From: Lederbergia wuyishanensis
GTDB lineage: Bacteria > Bacillota > Bacilli > Bacillales > Bacillaceae_C
Length of the DNA stretch: 64,000 nt
NCBI RefSeq assembly: GCF_022900255.1
Contig: NZ_JALIRM010000011.1
Location: 124,001-188,000 of the forward strand
Direction: 5' to 3'
Shown here: positions 8,852-18,687 of the stretch, in pieces
How the letters are laid out: each line of letters starts with the position of its first letter
Position numbering within the stretch: position 1 is the stretch's first letter
Translations under genes and position numbers: made by a program
Notes under the pieces: generated by a model
Seen by the model: the letters and a program-made list of their open reading frames with translations, nothing else
What the model was told of the DNA's origin: nothing
Database searches by the model: none

Positions 8852-9603
8852 AAAAGTTCCTCTCTAATGTATTCCTTTAGATATACAAAGTTACTGTTTA
8901 TTAGCAGCGTAACCGCCACAATATATTTTCTATGTCGTTCAATCGTCTTTCTCGACAAATTGGTGATGGATGTAAGTTCTTTTATAGGCAGCCTTCTCTT
9001 TTCAATAAGATAGCTATAAAAATCAGGTGTTGAAGAAATAATTTGTGCAATATTAAAAGCTATTTTTCTTGAATCATCATGTTTAGGTGAGGATACTACT
9101 AACTCTTGAAATGACAAGCCAAATTCCTTAAGAACCTGTGAATATTCCTTAATCTCTTCACGCCGTTCTAGAGCTTGCTGTTCTTGCAAAAATGAGGATA
9201 TCGATATTTCGTTGAATACATAATGTTGAGGATTTGCACTAGTTTCCTTATCTTCATCATTTAATACAATTAGTTCTTCATTTCTTTTTGATTCTTTACG
9301 CATATAATCAATGAGTCGTCTTTTTATAATTAAATGTGAAAAAGTCTTCAATGAAGTCTTCTCTTCAGGGCTATATTGTAATATTGCTTCATAGAAACCT
9401 TTTAAAGCTACGCTAAATTCATCATCATGCTCATTAATGAATCGTTTACAGACTACTGATGCAGTTTTTTTCATAAACGGAGTATAAGCGACGAGAAGTT
9501 CGTTCAAGATCTTCTCATCGCCTTTTTTTGCCTTCAATACAAGCTCTTTCAATTCTGTATCGGACTTATTATTGAATACCCCTTGTATGATAGACAAAAG
9601 CAT
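8848..9603 (-). CDS. sigI: RNA polymerase sigma factor SigI
   Basis: A 251-residue sigma-70-family factor of the SigI type. The region-2-like part has DDEFSVALKGFYEAILQYSPEEKTSLKTFSHLIIKRRLIDYMRKE at about residues 60-110. The C-terminal DNA-binding part has ELTSITNLSRKTIERHRKYIVA near 205-230. SigI directs heat and wall-stress genes. It is followed directly by rsgI with a 4-bp overlap, the conserved Bacillus arrangement. Its target genes probably include wall-associated proteins; the acidic secreted protein upstream (9686-10564) is a candidate but unproven. Confidence 0.92.
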   Translation of the reverse strand: MLLSIIQGVFNNKSDTELKELVLKAKKGDEKILNELLVAYTPFMKKTASVVCKRFINEHDDEFSVALKGFYEAILQYSPEEKTSLKTFSHLIIKRRLIDYMRKESKRNEELIVLNDEDKETSANPQHYVFNEISISSFLQEQQALERREEIKEYSQVLKEFGLSFQELVVSSPKHDDSRKIAFNIAQIISSTPDFYSYLIEKRRLPIKELTSITNLSRKTIERHRKYIVAVTLLINSNFVYLKEYIREELL

Positions 9604-9685
9604 TAGTATCTCTCCGTTCTTACCGAATCAACATTCCTATTAACTGTAAAGGGTGCATCGAAGATTTAAAAGCGTTTTTCTGGAA

Positions 9686-10564
9686 TTAGTTCTTTTTTCC
9701 ATTATTTTGCTTTTGTTCTTTTCCCGCTTTTCGTTCTGTTTTTTGCGCTTCACGCTCTGCTTTTTGAGTATCTCTTAACTCTTTTCTCTGTTCAGCATGC
9801 TTTGCATTTAATTGAGCTTGTGGAGCTTTCACTTTATTTTCCTTAGTAACTTTTTCTTGTTTGACTTGCGTTTCAGCTTTTACAGTTTCTTCTTTTACTT
9901 CAGTTTGCTCTGTTTCTGTTGTTTGCTTTGACTCTTCAGCTTTCGATTGCTTGTTTTCCCATCTTTCAACTGAGCGTTCCATATTACGCTTAATAGCAGC
10001 TTTTGCTGTTGGATTTTTCACATTTTCGTAGGCTTTTCCAAGAGCAGCTAGATTACCAGCCTTATAACCTTCTGGAGTAGCCGGAAGTGTACTTTCTTCC
10101 GTTTCCGTTGCTCCATCCTCTACTTCGCCTTCCTCTTGATCAACTTCATCTTCGCCAACTTCGTCCTCTACTTCCCCTTTATCAGAGTCTTCTACTGATG
10201 ATTCGTCATCATTCTCTGCTTCTTCTTTATCTGCATCATCCACTGTTTCATCTTCACTTTCATGATCAGCGTCATTCACAGCGTCGCCTGCTTCATTCTC
10301 TACTTCTTCTTGATTAACATCTTCTGCTGTTTCATCCGCTTCATTCTCAATTTCTTCGTTAACAGCTTCATCATCTGCATGTATTTCTTCAAACTCTACA
10401 TTTTCTTCTGTTGTAACTTCTACTTCTTGTGATTCATTAGCTACATACTCTGTAGAATCCTTCTCAAAAGAATCTAATCCATTTGCCCATGCATAGCCTG
10501 TTCCTGTTACTGTAAAACCTGCGATAAGGAGGGCTGCTCCAGTTTTCTTCAATTTGTCTTTCAT
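9686..10564 (-). CDS. Secreted, highly acidic repetitive protein
   Basis: 292 residues. An N-terminal signal peptide (KKTGAALLIAGFTVTGTGYAWA, about 5-27) is followed by an extremely Asp/Glu-rich tract (about 30-160). Next comes a short ordered segment beginning LPATPEGYKAGNLAALGKAY (about 165-215) with NMERSVERWENK, and a Lys/Gln/Glu-rich tail. It has no cysteine and no catalytic motif. The central segment looks helical. The function is unknown. GAGGTGATG precedes the ATG. It lies directly upstream of sigI on the same strand, separated by 83 bp, and may belong to the same stress response. Confidence 0.8.
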   Translation of the reverse strand: MKDKLKKTGAALLIAGFTVTGTGYAWANGLDSFEKDSTEYVANESQEVEVTTEENVEFEEIHADDEAVNEEIENEADETAEDVNQEEVENEAGDAVNDADHESEDETVDDADKEEAENDDESSVEDSDKGEVEDEVGEDEVDQEEGEVEDGATETEESTLPATPEGYKAGNLAALGKAYENVKNPTAKAAIKRNMERSVERWENKQSKAEESKQTTETEQTEVKEETVKAETQVKQEKVTKENKVKAPQAQLNAKHAEQRKELRDTQKAEREAQKTERKAGKEQKQNNGKKN

Positions 10565-11284
10565 TTTTCATCACCTCGTCAATTTTTGTCCTTTTTTGTA
10601 GACATCTAGTTATTCGAAAAAACTATCAATTTTTATAGGGTCGATAGAAAAATAGATCTTTTTAACTAGTCATTAAAATGAAAAATAACAAGACTTGAAC
10701 TTCTAACGGAGCATAAATCTCGTAAATTGGATTTTTGTTTTTGCTTTAAAAAAATGTTAACACTTATCTGCAAAAGCAATATAGGTCTTTGGAACTTTTT
10801 TATTTTCTTAGAGAATTCATTTTTTTCGTTTGAACCTCAATAATCATTATTGTGAAAATCTTCATTAGAATGCAAAGTGTCAGCCGCTTCACTTTCTAGT
10901 GATATCAATGCATGATAATGAATGTCTATATTTATATCCGTTCCAACAAATTGATAGGAATTGACTACTTAAAAGGGTATTTTATTTATGTAGAAAAGTG
11001 TTGCTTAATGCTTTGTCATATATGGAAAGAATCAAAACTCATGCAAATTCTAGACAATCTTGTATCTTGCATAAAGATATCACCAATGTTGTATAATCGA
11101 CAATGGATGAAAGTTCCTTTGATTGGAGGATAAAAATACAAACTCAATCAAAAAATCACTCAAGAAATCACTCAAGAAATCACTCAAGAAAAAACGCTAG
11201 AATATAACTCTAGCTGAGTGTGCAAAAATAAGATCAAAATTTATACTTAAAACAGTAAAAGTATTCAACTTATATTAATCCAAT
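10565..11284. other. Non-coding gap between the acidic secreted protein and a lipoprotein
   Basis: About 720 bp, A+T rich. A 73-codon frame at 10912-11133 has no convincing ribosome site and no recognisable sequence, and I do not call it. The right part contains the 12-bp tandem repeat at 11153-11188. Confidence 0.5.
11153..11188. repeat. Three perfect copies of AAATCACTCAAG
   Basis: The 12-mer AAATCACTCAAG occurs three times in direct succession (11153-11164, 11165-11176, 11177-11188). Read in frame, each unit encodes Asn-His-Ser-Arg. A GGAGGA lies upstream near 11126, but the codon at a suitable distance is ATA, not ATG, so no gene is called. Confidence 0.9.
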
Positions 11285-11308
11285 AAAAAAAAGGAAGCCT
11301 AAGCTTCC
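11285..11308 (-). terminator. Terminator of the lipoprotein gene at 11331-12197
   Basis: GGAAGC (11293-11298) and GCTTCC (11303-11308) enclose CTAA. The A-run at 11285-11292 gives a T-run on the minus strand. Confidence 0.8.
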
Positions 11309-11330
11309 CATCTAATCTACGTAGATTATT

Positions 11331-12197
11331 CTAATTAATTTCCTGTGCATTCTCCAATGCTTCTTTTGGGATTTCAATGTTTTCCACCTTATTATAGTTG
11401 CTGTAAGTAGATTGCATATCAATCTTCATATTCATTTTTTCATCTTCAATTTGAGTATCTGTATCTAATACCATGTTCAACGTATTTAAATAGAAAGTCT
11501 CTTTATCAATATGCAATTCATATTTTACTTCGTTGAACTTCATGTCACCCATCATATTATCCGCCTGCATTTCAGCTGGTAAAACATTCTTAACATTATC
11601 CTTTAAAAACTGATCAAACTTTTCGCCTGACGCTTTTAACGTCAAAATAAAATTCTTGTCGTCTTGTTGAAATTCAAATTCATCAACAAATTCTTTTAGT
11701 TGTTCTAGTTGACCAGACGGATTTGTTTGGCCCTCAGACATTTGAAGAATTTGTGTAGAAAATTCTTCAGGAAGTTTAAACCACATTTTTTCATTCGGCT
11801 CATACATATAAAACCCTTCTTTAGTAAGGTAAGCGTCAACTTCTTGCTTTTCTCCAGCTAATGACATTGTCATCTTTTGGTGCAGTGCCATTGGTTCCAA
11901 TATAAATTCCATTTCAATATCTGATTGGAATTCCTGCTTTTCTCCGGAGACCTCAATATTCTGCTTCATGTTCATTTGACTTGCAAAGCTATTAATATCT
12001 TTATTGGCTTCTTCTGTCTTCTTGAATACCTCTTCCAAAGTAAGTTTACTTTCTTTTTCCTTGTTCGCTTGCTCCTTCCCTGCAGAAACAGCATTCTTCG
12101 ATTCTGCCTCTGTTTTTACCGGTTCTGCTGTCTGACCGCAGGCTGCAAGCATCAATATCATGAAGCCTCCAAGAATAATAGATATTATTTTTTTCAT
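11331..12197 (-). CDS. DUF6612-type lipoprotein
   Basis: A 288-residue predicted lipoprotein. The start is ATG at 12197, behind AAAGGAGATGATGAACGG, giving MKKIISIILGGFMILMLAAC with the lipobox LAAC. The rest is one soluble domain (VFKKTEEANKDINSFASQM; TKEGFYMYEPNEKMWFKLP; a C-terminal repeat of beta strands ending IEIPKEALENAQEIN) typical of DUF6612 extracytoplasmic lipoproteins. These have a LolA/LppX-like fold by family resemblance; the ligand is unknown. A second, divergent member is at 22362-23111. Monocistronic. Confidence 0.82.
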   Translation of the reverse strand: MKKIISIILGGFMILMLAACGQTAEPVKTEAESKNAVSAGKEQANKEKESKLTLEEVFKKTEEANKDINSFASQMNMKQNIEVSGEKQEFQSDIEMEFILEPMALHQKMTMSLAGEKQEVDAYLTKEGFYMYEPNEKMWFKLPEEFSTQILQMSEGQTNPSGQLEQLKEFVDEFEFQQDDKNFILTLKASGEKFDQFLKDNVKNVLPAEMQADNMMGDMKFNEVKYELHIDKETFYLNTLNMVLDTDTQIEDEKMNMKIDMQSTYSNYNKVENIEIPKEALENAQEIN

Positions 12198-12750
12198 CCG
12201 TTCATCATCTCCTTTAATTTTGAAAAGCAATAGGGCGATTGAATATATTTACGGTTTCATATCCTTATAGTTTCGATTTTTCATAGTTTCGTTCAAAAGT
12301 CCCGTCTAAATATTCTTTTTCGCTAAAATTTATGGTTCCTCTTTCATAAACGCCATCTTAACGATTTCATTTAAAATGTGCAAAGGAAGTTTCCAATAAT
12401 AACTTATGGCGAGATGAAAGAGAAATTCTTAACAAGAAAAAAGTATTCTCACCTTTAAAATATCAATAAGGCAAGAATACTTTTTTATTATTACAGTGAA
12501 TATCGATCATAATCAATTTCCCACAAAGAACTTTATATGAAAAATTCTCAAACGATTTTTTATTTTGAAACCGATAGCATTAACTTCTTACATATTCACT
12601 TATTTTTCGGTATTCCATGTCCTAATCTAATGAAAATTACTTTACTTATTTTATGTTCTCTACCGTTTCAACAATTGAATCATTAACTATCTTAGGTTGA
12701 TCTAAATAGATACAAGTGAGGTGCATCCTTTGCCAACCTCACTTTTTATC
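12198..12750. other. Non-coding gap with a bidirectional hairpin
   Basis: No gene seen. Besides the hairpin at 12440-12486 there is a GTGAGGT...ACCTCAC inverted repeat at about 12715-12742 just before the stop of the DUF2207 gene; its T-run is on the plus strand. Confidence 0.45.
12440..12486. terminator. Bidirectional terminator-like hairpin
   Basis: GTATTCT (12443-12449) pairs with AGAATAC (12474-12480). An A-run precedes and TTTTTT follows, so it can stop transcription from either side. It may serve the leftward DUF2207 gene. Confidence 0.65.
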
Positions 12751-14709
12751 TTAATCAGCCCCTGCACCTCCACCGGAGTCACCGCCTGCACTGCCTCCCC
12801 CTGAGCCGCTATCAACAAAAGAACCTCCGTTGTCGCTCTGAGACTTTTTCGTTTTATAAAAAGCACGCGGTGGTTTGCTTAATTTCCATGTTTTCAATAA
12901 ATAGTCCATCGGGCTACCTTCAGAAAGAATAAATGCCGATAGTGGAGCAGCCTTCATGAATTCCTCAGATTCATTTATTTCTATCGTGAATCTCTTTGCC
13001 CTTAAAATGAGAGCCCTTCCCATCAACTGATCAAGCTGTGCACCGGCCTCAGCGGAAGGCATGCCTTCTTGTTTTAGCCGTTTTCTAAACGTGCGGATAT
13101 CAGCTCGAATATTAGCCGCCTCACTTGAAAGTATATATTTCGGCAAAGCTGCAAAAAGTAGTGCCGCTGATAATATGAACAGAATGTAAGGCAAACGTAT
13201 ATAAGGATCTATGAAAAGTAGAGCTGAGAGCAGTGATACGGACCAAAACCAAAGCATTGGAGAATGCTCATCTGTCGTCCAGCCCTTTTTCAGCAAATAG
13301 CCTGATACGGCTAAATACAATAAAATTCCAAAGCCCGGAGCCGAAGCCATGAAGTATGTGAGAACAATCCCTATCATTACAGTGATCATTAAAATTCTAC
13401 CTGCAGAGCGAGTAAACACATCATGGAAGAATCCTGAGTCTTTCATATCCTGAATAATGCAGTCAAACCAACGCCTCTCCATTTGCATGAAGCGGAACCG
13501 CCTCAAATAGTAGCCATGCATCGATTTTCCTTCTTGTTTCTCTGCTTTTGTTGCTCCATATATATTATTCATAGAAAAAATCCGGATCCCGCCTCTGACT
13601 CTTCGCGTAAACAGCCAGTCCAGAAACATATTCTCACATTCTGACAACTGCCCAAATCTCGTACGGTATGTAAAGTTGAGGGTTTTCTCTGGTGCTTCCC
13701 CATCCCGTGCGAATCGTGTCAAAGTCTTCGTATCGCTGATGGTGACAAGTCCTTTTTCAACAAGGGAAAGAACGCCGGCCAAAAATGCAAAATGATCCCT
13801 TTTCCCTGCACGGTCGATTACATATAGTTGTAGCGGGTCGTAAGAGAGTAAGCCACTGTAATTACCACTTCCCCGCCAAAAACGTTGAGGCAGAAACACT
13901 AGTCCTAGTGCTGCCAAAGTGAAAATGACCGTGGCTGTATATAAAAAGGTAGTAATTCTTGATTGTGTTTCCGTCTTTGTAAACTCAGCATGTGCGAGCT
14001 TATTCTCCTCTTCAAGAACTTTTTCGAGGCTGACGGGAGCAGACATTTTGCTTAGATCCCTCATAATGGCGGATGGAAACAACAGCCTTACTTCCGTTAG
14101 TTCCCCTCTTTGAGAGATGGGTGTGTGAAATCTAACCACTTCCTCATTTCTTTCCATAAGCTTGCCATCCTGCTCGTGAATGAATGCATGGTAATCAGCA
14201 AGTTTTACAAGTTCGGGAAAAACGAAGTCAATCGTCACGTTGTGTAAATCGGAATCATGGTTTTTCCCTGTACCGAAAAACGGAACGGTCAAATCACTAT
14301 ATGTATCATAAGAACGTACTGCGTTTTTCAATTCATATAAAAAGAAGACGGTTTTTGTTTCGTTGCTTGCGGGAAGACTTGCAATAAAGTCATTGCCCTT
14401 CTGTTCCACTTCAAGTGTGCGCAGCTCGCTCATGTCAATGAATCCCGGCACCCCGTTCTGGTTCAACAGCTCATACGCCTCGAATTTTCCAATGCCATCA
14501 TGGCCATCCAGATGAACCGATCTCCTCACCGTACTGTATTCGCCATCAAAGGTATAGGCAAAAACTTCATTGACAAGCAGATCTCCGTTTGGCTGAATCC
14601 ACGCCCTGATATGAACTTTATCAATAGAAAAAGAGCGGGCATCTGCTGGAAAGGCATTCAATAAAGAAATAATAAAAATAATAATAGGAATCACATAAAT
14701 TCTTTTCAA
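12751..14709 (-). CDS. DUF2207 domain membrane protein with Gly/Ser-rich tail
   Basis: About 652 residues. The preferred start is TTG at 14709, with GGAGGGAG just upstream; the frame extends 15 bp further but its first codon lies inside that ribosome site. A signal peptide (about 1-28) leads into an extracytoplasmic DUF2207 beta domain (HIRAWIQPNGDLLVNEVFAYTF). A transmembrane helix follows near 260, then a cytoplasmic part with winged-helix-like sequence, two or more hydrophobic helices near 440-520, and a tail of Gly/Ser repeats. The end (SGGGSAGGDSGGGAGAD) is typical of the family. The function of DUF2207 is not established. Confidence 0.85.
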   Translation of the reverse strand: MKRIYVIPIIIFIISLLNAFPADARSFSIDKVHIRAWIQPNGDLLVNEVFAYTFDGEYSTVRRSVHLDGHDGIGKFEAYELLNQNGVPGFIDMSELRTLEVEQKGNDFIASLPASNETKTVFFLYELKNAVRSYDTYSDLTVPFFGTGKNHDSDLHNVTIDFVFPELVKLADYHAFIHEQDGKLMERNEEVVRFHTPISQRGELTEVRLLFPSAIMRDLSKMSAPVSLEKVLEEENKLAHAEFTKTETQSRITTFLYTATVIFTLAALGLVFLPQRFWRGSGNYSGLLSYDPLQLYVIDRAGKRDHFAFLAGVLSLVEKGLVTISDTKTLTRFARDGEAPEKTLNFTYRTRFGQLSECENMFLDWLFTRRVRGGIRIFSMNNIYGATKAEKQEGKSMHGYYLRRFRFMQMERRWFDCIIQDMKDSGFFHDVFTRSAGRILMITVMIGIVLTYFMASAPGFGILLYLAVSGYLLKKGWTTDEHSPMLWFWSVSLLSALLFIDPYIRLPYILFILSAALLFAALPKYILSSEAANIRADIRTFRKRLKQEGMPSAEAGAQLDQLMGRALILRAKRFTIEINESEEFMKAAPLSAFILSEGSPMDYLLKTWKLSKPPRAFYKTKKSQSDNGGSFVDSGSGGGSAGGDSGGGAGAD

Positions 14710-14740
14710 AACAGCTCCCTCCAATTTTTATTCTTTTTAC

Positions 14741-15259
14741 TCAAATTTGATATTCATCTTTCTTATTCGCCTGTTCCCAACGTTCATTAATTGCATCAAC
14801 CAGTTCATCCATGGAACAGTTTAGATTTTTAACCGGGATATTAACTTGTGTTTCTAATAAGCCTTTGTTTATTTGATTGAACACTTTTTTTATTCCGCTC
14901 ATCCGATTGATTACCAAATCCCTATCAATTGTATAAATGCCAAGATATAACTGTCCTGAAAAATTGATGAATTCAAAAGATTCTATTTCGTCCCATCTAA
15001 CAAGACCCGGTCCAATATAACTAGATTTGTCGATAATTCCTTCATTAGAGATAATAATGGCTGGCTCTCTTTTTATGAGTACAATAACATAATATATAAA
15101 ACAAAGACCAAAAATGATTATTGTAAGAGCCCCTATAATCAAAGGTCCTATCGAACTTCCACTCGCTAATATGAAAATCCCTACCATTACAAAAACTAAA
15201 GAAAAAAATGCCAGCGTAACCATCCTTTTAGTTTTTGGCATTATCATATACTCACTCAT
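14741..15259 (-). CDS. STM3941-family two-helix membrane protein
   Basis: About 172 residues from ATG at 15259, preceded by AGGGGG; an open frame extends to 15370 without a better site. Two adjacent hydrophobic helices (VTLAFFSLVFVMVGIFILA and LIIGALTIIIFGLCFIYYVIVL) are followed by a soluble domain with EPAIIISNEGIIDKSSYIGPGLVRWDEIESFEF, the pattern of the STM3941 (PH-like) family. The function is unknown. It is co-directional with the DUF2207 gene 31 bp downstream and may be co-transcribed. A hairpin (15325-15349) lies upstream. Confidence 0.72.
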   Translation of the reverse strand: MSEYMIMPKTKRMVTLAFFSLVFVMVGIFILASGSSIGPLIIGALTIIIFGLCFIYYVIVLIKREPAIIISNEGIIDKSSYIGPGLVRWDEIESFEFINFSGQLYLGIYTIDRDLVINRMSGIKKVFNQINKGLLETQVNIPVKNLNCSMDELVDAINERWEQANKKDEYQI

Positions 15260-15457
15260 ACAAGCGGTCCCCCTAGGCCTAAAATATGTCTTATATAGCT
15301 TAAAGGCTTTCAATAATAAAATAAATCCTCCGAATGACCTACGGAGGATAAGAATAAATACAGATTTCAATTAAAATAATACTTTGCAAAACCATCCAAT
15401 CTACTTATCTGCTTTTTTATAATGACCTTAAGGCATTATTTCATGGATAATCGGACA

Positions 15458-15760
15458 TTAAACTATTGGGTAATCCACTACAACTACATTTTCAATTACA
15501 CCATCCAAAGATTTCACAAAGTCTTGATGAACAGGATGTGGGCCGTATAGATTAAGAGCTTCTTTATTTTCGAATGTTACGCGTAAACCTAAACCGTAAC
15601 CTTGCTTACGTTCTTCCTCTTCCGTAACGTTAAATCCTGCAGAGAGTTCGACAATGCCGGGAATTTTCCCTTTAAAACTTAGCAGCTTATCTAAAAGTTC
15701 CTGTTCTTTTTCTGAAGTAATCGTTTCATTAAATTTAAAAAATACCATATGTTCAAACAT
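15458..15760 (-). CDS. Dabb-family stress-responsive A/B barrel protein
   Basis: A 100-residue protein matching the Dabb (stress-responsive alpha/beta barrel) fold: MFEHMVFFKFNETIT at the start, KIPGIVELSAGFNVTEEE centrally, and LNLYGPHPVHQDFVKSLDGVIENVVVVDYPI at the end. Members dimerise as ferredoxin-like barrels; some are cyclases, but most bacterial ones have no known reaction. It is flanked by other small genes on the same strand. Confidence 0.88.
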   Translation of the reverse strand: MFEHMVFFKFNETITSEKEQELLDKLLSFKGKIPGIVELSAGFNVTEEEERKQGYGLGLRVTFENKEALNLYGPHPVHQDFVKSLDGVIENVVVVDYPIV

Positions 15761-15897
15761 ACTTTTTCATCCTTTCAATTCGTTTCTAGTATAATCTTAG
15801 ATTCTACAAAAACTTGTATTCTCCTTCTAGTGATGAAGATACGGTGACAATTTATGCATGCGACTTTTAAACTATATGTGTTTTTCTTGAGTTGCAA

Positions 15898-15930
15898 AAA
15901 CGCATGACATTTTATTAATGTCATGCGTTT
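15898..15930. terminator. Bidirectional terminator after the YdhG-like gene
   Basis: AAACGCATGACAT (15898-15910) and ATGTCATGCGTTT (15918-15930) form a perfect 13-bp stem. On the minus strand it is followed by TTTTTG. It lies 20 bp after the YdhG-like stop. Confidence 0.88.
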
Positions 15931-15950
15931 GTTCGATAAGGCACAATATA

Positions 15951-16322
15951 TTATTTCCTCCAAAAATTCGTATGCTCTGCCTTGTCCTTAATATTGAATT
16001 CAATCATTTTCTCAAGTAATTCGTAATTCACCGGCTCTTTCCATGGAATTCGAAACAAACCTTTAGTAGCACTGTAACCTGCTTGTGCTATATCATCAGC
16101 AAAACGTTCAATGCCTACTTCTTCAGGTGAAACGCTCAAATGATGTTTCGCTGTTGAAAAACCAATAATAAATGTACCATGATCGGTAAACATTGGAGTA
16201 TTCCACTTGATTTGCGGTTCCAAATTTGGAAATTTATTAGCTATCCATTCAAAAATTTCACCTGTTCGGTCACGGTGGTCGAGGTTATCAATACCAGCTA
16301 AATATTTCGCAAAAATGTCCAT
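15951..16322 (-). CDS. DUF1801/YdhG-like iron-chaperone family protein
   Basis: 123 residues from ATG at 16322, preceded by AAAGGAGG. Conserved blocks: [43 protein letters not shown] and [26 protein letters not shown]. This is the DUF1801/YdhG group, one member of which (B. subtilis Fra) is a frataxin-like iron chaperone. The role here is inferred from family only. The upstream membrane-protein stop abuts this start, suggesting a two-gene operon. Confidence 0.83.
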   Translation of the reverse strand: MDIFAKYLAGIDNLDHRDRTGEIFEWIANKFPNLEPQIKWNTPMFTDHGTFIIGFSTAKHHLSVSPEEVGIERFADDIAQAGYSATKGLFRIPWKEPVNYELLEKMIEFNIKDKAEHTNFWRK

Positions 16323-16323
16323 T

Positions 16324-16770
16324 TCATCCTCCTTTGATTTTATGCCTCTTTGATTTATTTTCCTTAGAAGCAGCATTATAATTTCTCAATCTTGAGGGCA
16401 GTTTTTTCTTTTTTAAGTATTTATCGTTAAGGACAATCACTTTCTTGTTGTCAGTAGTTTCGTATGGCCAGTATTTTAATTTATATTTTTCAAATGCTAA
16501 GTGACCTACAAAATAAATGGGAAAGATCATGAACAGGAGAATGATTAATTGTAGTAGGAAATTAAATTCATTCCTAGCGATATAAATTGTCATGACCGTA
16601 TGTGCCCCAAAAGAAACCATTAATGTAATTAGCACATTACATATATGAAAAGGAAGCACATTCCTTTTTTCTCGAAACATCTTCTCTAATTCATATTTAA
16701 ATAAAAGTGAAATAAAGACTGATATCACTATTACAAAAAGGGTAACAAAATATGTAAAAACAATATACAT
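16324..16770 (-). CDS. Small three-helix membrane protein, unknown
   Basis: 148 residues from ATG at 16770 behind GGGGGCGAAAAA. Three hydrophobic helices (about 3-25, 45-65, 72-95) are followed by a Lys/Arg-rich cytoplasmic tail ending KRHKIKGG. I do not recognise the family. It is probably co-transcribed with the YdhG-like gene, whose ATG lies at its stop codon. Confidence 0.6.
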   Translation of the reverse strand: MYIVFTYFVTLFVIVISVFISLLFKYELEKMFREKRNVLPFHICNVLITLMVSFGAHTVMTIYIARNEFNFLLQLIILLFMIFPIYFVGHLAFEKYKLKYWPYETTDNKKVIVLNDKYLKKKKLPSRLRNYNAASKENKSKRHKIKGG

Positions 16771-17083
16771 TTTTTCGCCCCCACAAATAAAAATGATACG
16801 TTCATTGTAACACAACAACAAAAAAAAGAAGCTTCACACAAGATTGGACAACTTATGGGAAGCCTGCTTTCATTTACCACAATGATACCAAAAAGTTGTT
16901 AACTAAATCCTAGGTTAGGATTATCACATCATCCTACCCATTGGGGAGTGCAGTAGATACTGAATTTAACTACTTTAAATATACCGCTTACATTAATTGT
17001 TCTATTCGTTTATGATTGATTTAATAGGATAAATCTACCTAAAAGTGATTGATTGAGCTGGGAAAAATAAGGGGGAACATGAT
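16771..17083. other. Divergent promoter region
   Basis: 313 bp between the leftward membrane-protein gene and the rightward esterase gene. It must hold both promoters; I could not assign -35/-10 boxes with confidence. No gene seen. Confidence 0.4.
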
Positions 17084-18643
17084 ATGTCGAGAACATTTAT
17101 TTGTAGCAAAACAGAGCCAATAGTAGAAATAAAAGCTGGAAAATTAAGAGGTTATAAGATTGATAGTACATATACTTTCCAAGGCATCAAATATGCAGAC
17201 GCTAAACGATTTCAGATGCCTACTGAAGTTCAGCCGTGGGAAGGTGTGAAGGAAGCAACATCTTACGGGTATGTAAGTCCTTTGTTGAAACAGGAGCACC
17301 CTTCAGGTGAGCTACTTGTTCCCCATCGTTATTGGCCAATGGATGAAAATTGTCAGTATTTGAACATTTGGACCCAAAGTATCGATGAAAACGCTAAAAA
17401 ACCGGTTCTCGTTTGGCTGCATGGCGGTGGTTTTTCAGCTGGTTCCTCTATTGAGCAAGTAGCTTATGATGGGGAAAATATGAGTAAATTTGGTGATGTC
17501 GTCGTAGTAAGCTTAAATCACCGTTTAAATATTTTAGGTTATTTAGATTTATCACCATTCGGGGAGAAATATAACAATTCTGGCAATGCAGGGAATGCCG
17601 ATATGGTTGCTGCGTTAAAGTGGATTCAAGATAATATTGAAAACTTTGGTGGGGATCCTAGCAATATAACTTTATTTGGACAGTCTGGAGGCGGGATGAA
17701 AGTATGGACATTGATGCAGACTCCAGAAGCAGATGGTTTATTTCATAAAGGAATCATACAGAGTGGATTGATCGATGGCTTTGTAGCAACAGAAAAAGTA
17801 GATGGAACAGAGATTGTAAAAGCCTTGCTAAATGAACTTGGCTACGGAGAGGGAGAAGTCGAAAAGCTAGAAACTATTCCATATCCACTTTTGGCTGAAG
17901 CCTATAACAAGGTCTCTGAAAAACTGTCGAAAGAAGGCCATTATGTTGGTTGTACCCCAATTCATAATGATTTTTATGTAGGCGATCCACGAGTTGTTGG
18001 GTTTACTGATCATGCGAAAACTATACCTGTTATGGTAGGCACCGTTTTCGCTGAATTTCCAGCATTTGGACCAGGAATTGCCGACAAAGAAAAGCTATCC
18101 AGTGACCAAATGGAAGAATTCATTACAATAAGATACGGAGAAAATAGTGAAAAACTAATAAGCCTCTTTAAAGAAGCTTATCCTGAGAAAAATTTGACAG
18201 ACTTATTATTTATCGATTCCTTATTCCGTGCACCTTCTATTGATTTTATCGCTAAGAAAGCGGAGCATCAGGAGGCTCCTACGTATTCGTATATGTTTAG
18301 TTTAGAGTTTCCTTACGATGGCGGAAGGACTGCTTGGCATTGCAGCGAAATTCCATTTGTCTTCCGTAATACGGATAAGGTTCCAGTATGTAATATTCAT
18401 GGTGTTTCAGATTTGTTGGAGAAGCAGATGTTTGATGCATGGGTCAGTTTTGCAAAGAATGGCACGCCAACTTCAAACGATCTACCGGAATGGCCAGCCT
18501 GTAAACCAGGAGATGAGGCGACGATGATTTTTGATAGAGCGTGCGAAGTAAAGCATAATTATGATCATGAATTAATTGCCCTGCATTCAAGTATAGAGCC
18601 ATCATTTGAATCCATTGTAAAAAACGAAGACATCCAACATTGA
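17084..18643 (+). CDS. Type-B carboxylesterase (PnbA-like)
   Basis: A 519-residue alpha/beta-hydrolase of the carboxylesterase type-B family. The oxyanion-hole HGGG is at about 113-116. The nucleophile lies in FGQSGGG (Ser201), a variant of the usual GESAG. The catalytic His is probably in TAWHCSEIPFVF near 420. No signal peptide, so it is cytoplasmic like B. subtilis p-nitrobenzyl esterase. It would hydrolyse small esters; the natural substrate is unknown. AAGGGGGA precedes the ATG. Monocistronic with its own terminator. Confidence 0.92.
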   Translation: MSRTFICSKTEPIVEIKAGKLRGYKIDSTYTFQGIKYADAKRFQMPTEVQPWEGVKEATSYGYVSPLLKQEHPSGELLVPHRYWPMDENCQYLNIWTQSIDENAKKPVLVWLHGGGFSAGSSIEQVAYDGENMSKFGDVVVVSLNHRLNILGYLDLSPFGEKYNNSGNAGNADMVAALKWIQDNIENFGGDPSNITLFGQSGGGMKVWTLMQTPEADGLFHKGIIQSGLIDGFVATEKVDGTEIVKALLNELGYGEGEVEKLETIPYPLLAEAYNKVSEKLSKEGHYVGCTPIHNDFYVGDPRVVGFTDHAKTIPVMVGTVFAEFPAFGPGIADKEKLSSDQMEEFITIRYGENSEKLISLFKEAYPEKNLTDLLFIDSLFRAPSIDFIAKKAEHQEAPTYSYMFSLEFPYDGGRTAWHCSEIPFVFRNTDKVPVCNIHGVSDLLEKQMFDAWVSFAKNGTPTSNDLPEWPACKPGDEATMIFDRACEVKHNYDHELIALHSSIEPSFESIVKNEDIQH

Positions 18644-18687
18644 GTAAAACAGAAAAAATATAACATTTTATTTATTTGCAATAAATA

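Noticed and set aside
10625-10645. Possible SigI promoter (ACCC ... CGAA) upstream of the acidic secreted protein
   Set aside because: On the minus strand ACCC and CGAA are present but 21 nt apart, and no similar pair lies before sigI itself, so the match may be chance.
11153-11188. CRISPR-like array
   Set aside because: The units are only 12 bp and contiguous without spacers; no cas genes are present.
15775-15963. 62-codon minus-strand frame between the Dabb and YdhG-like genes
   Set aside because: It runs across the perfect 13-bp terminator stem and has no ribosome site.
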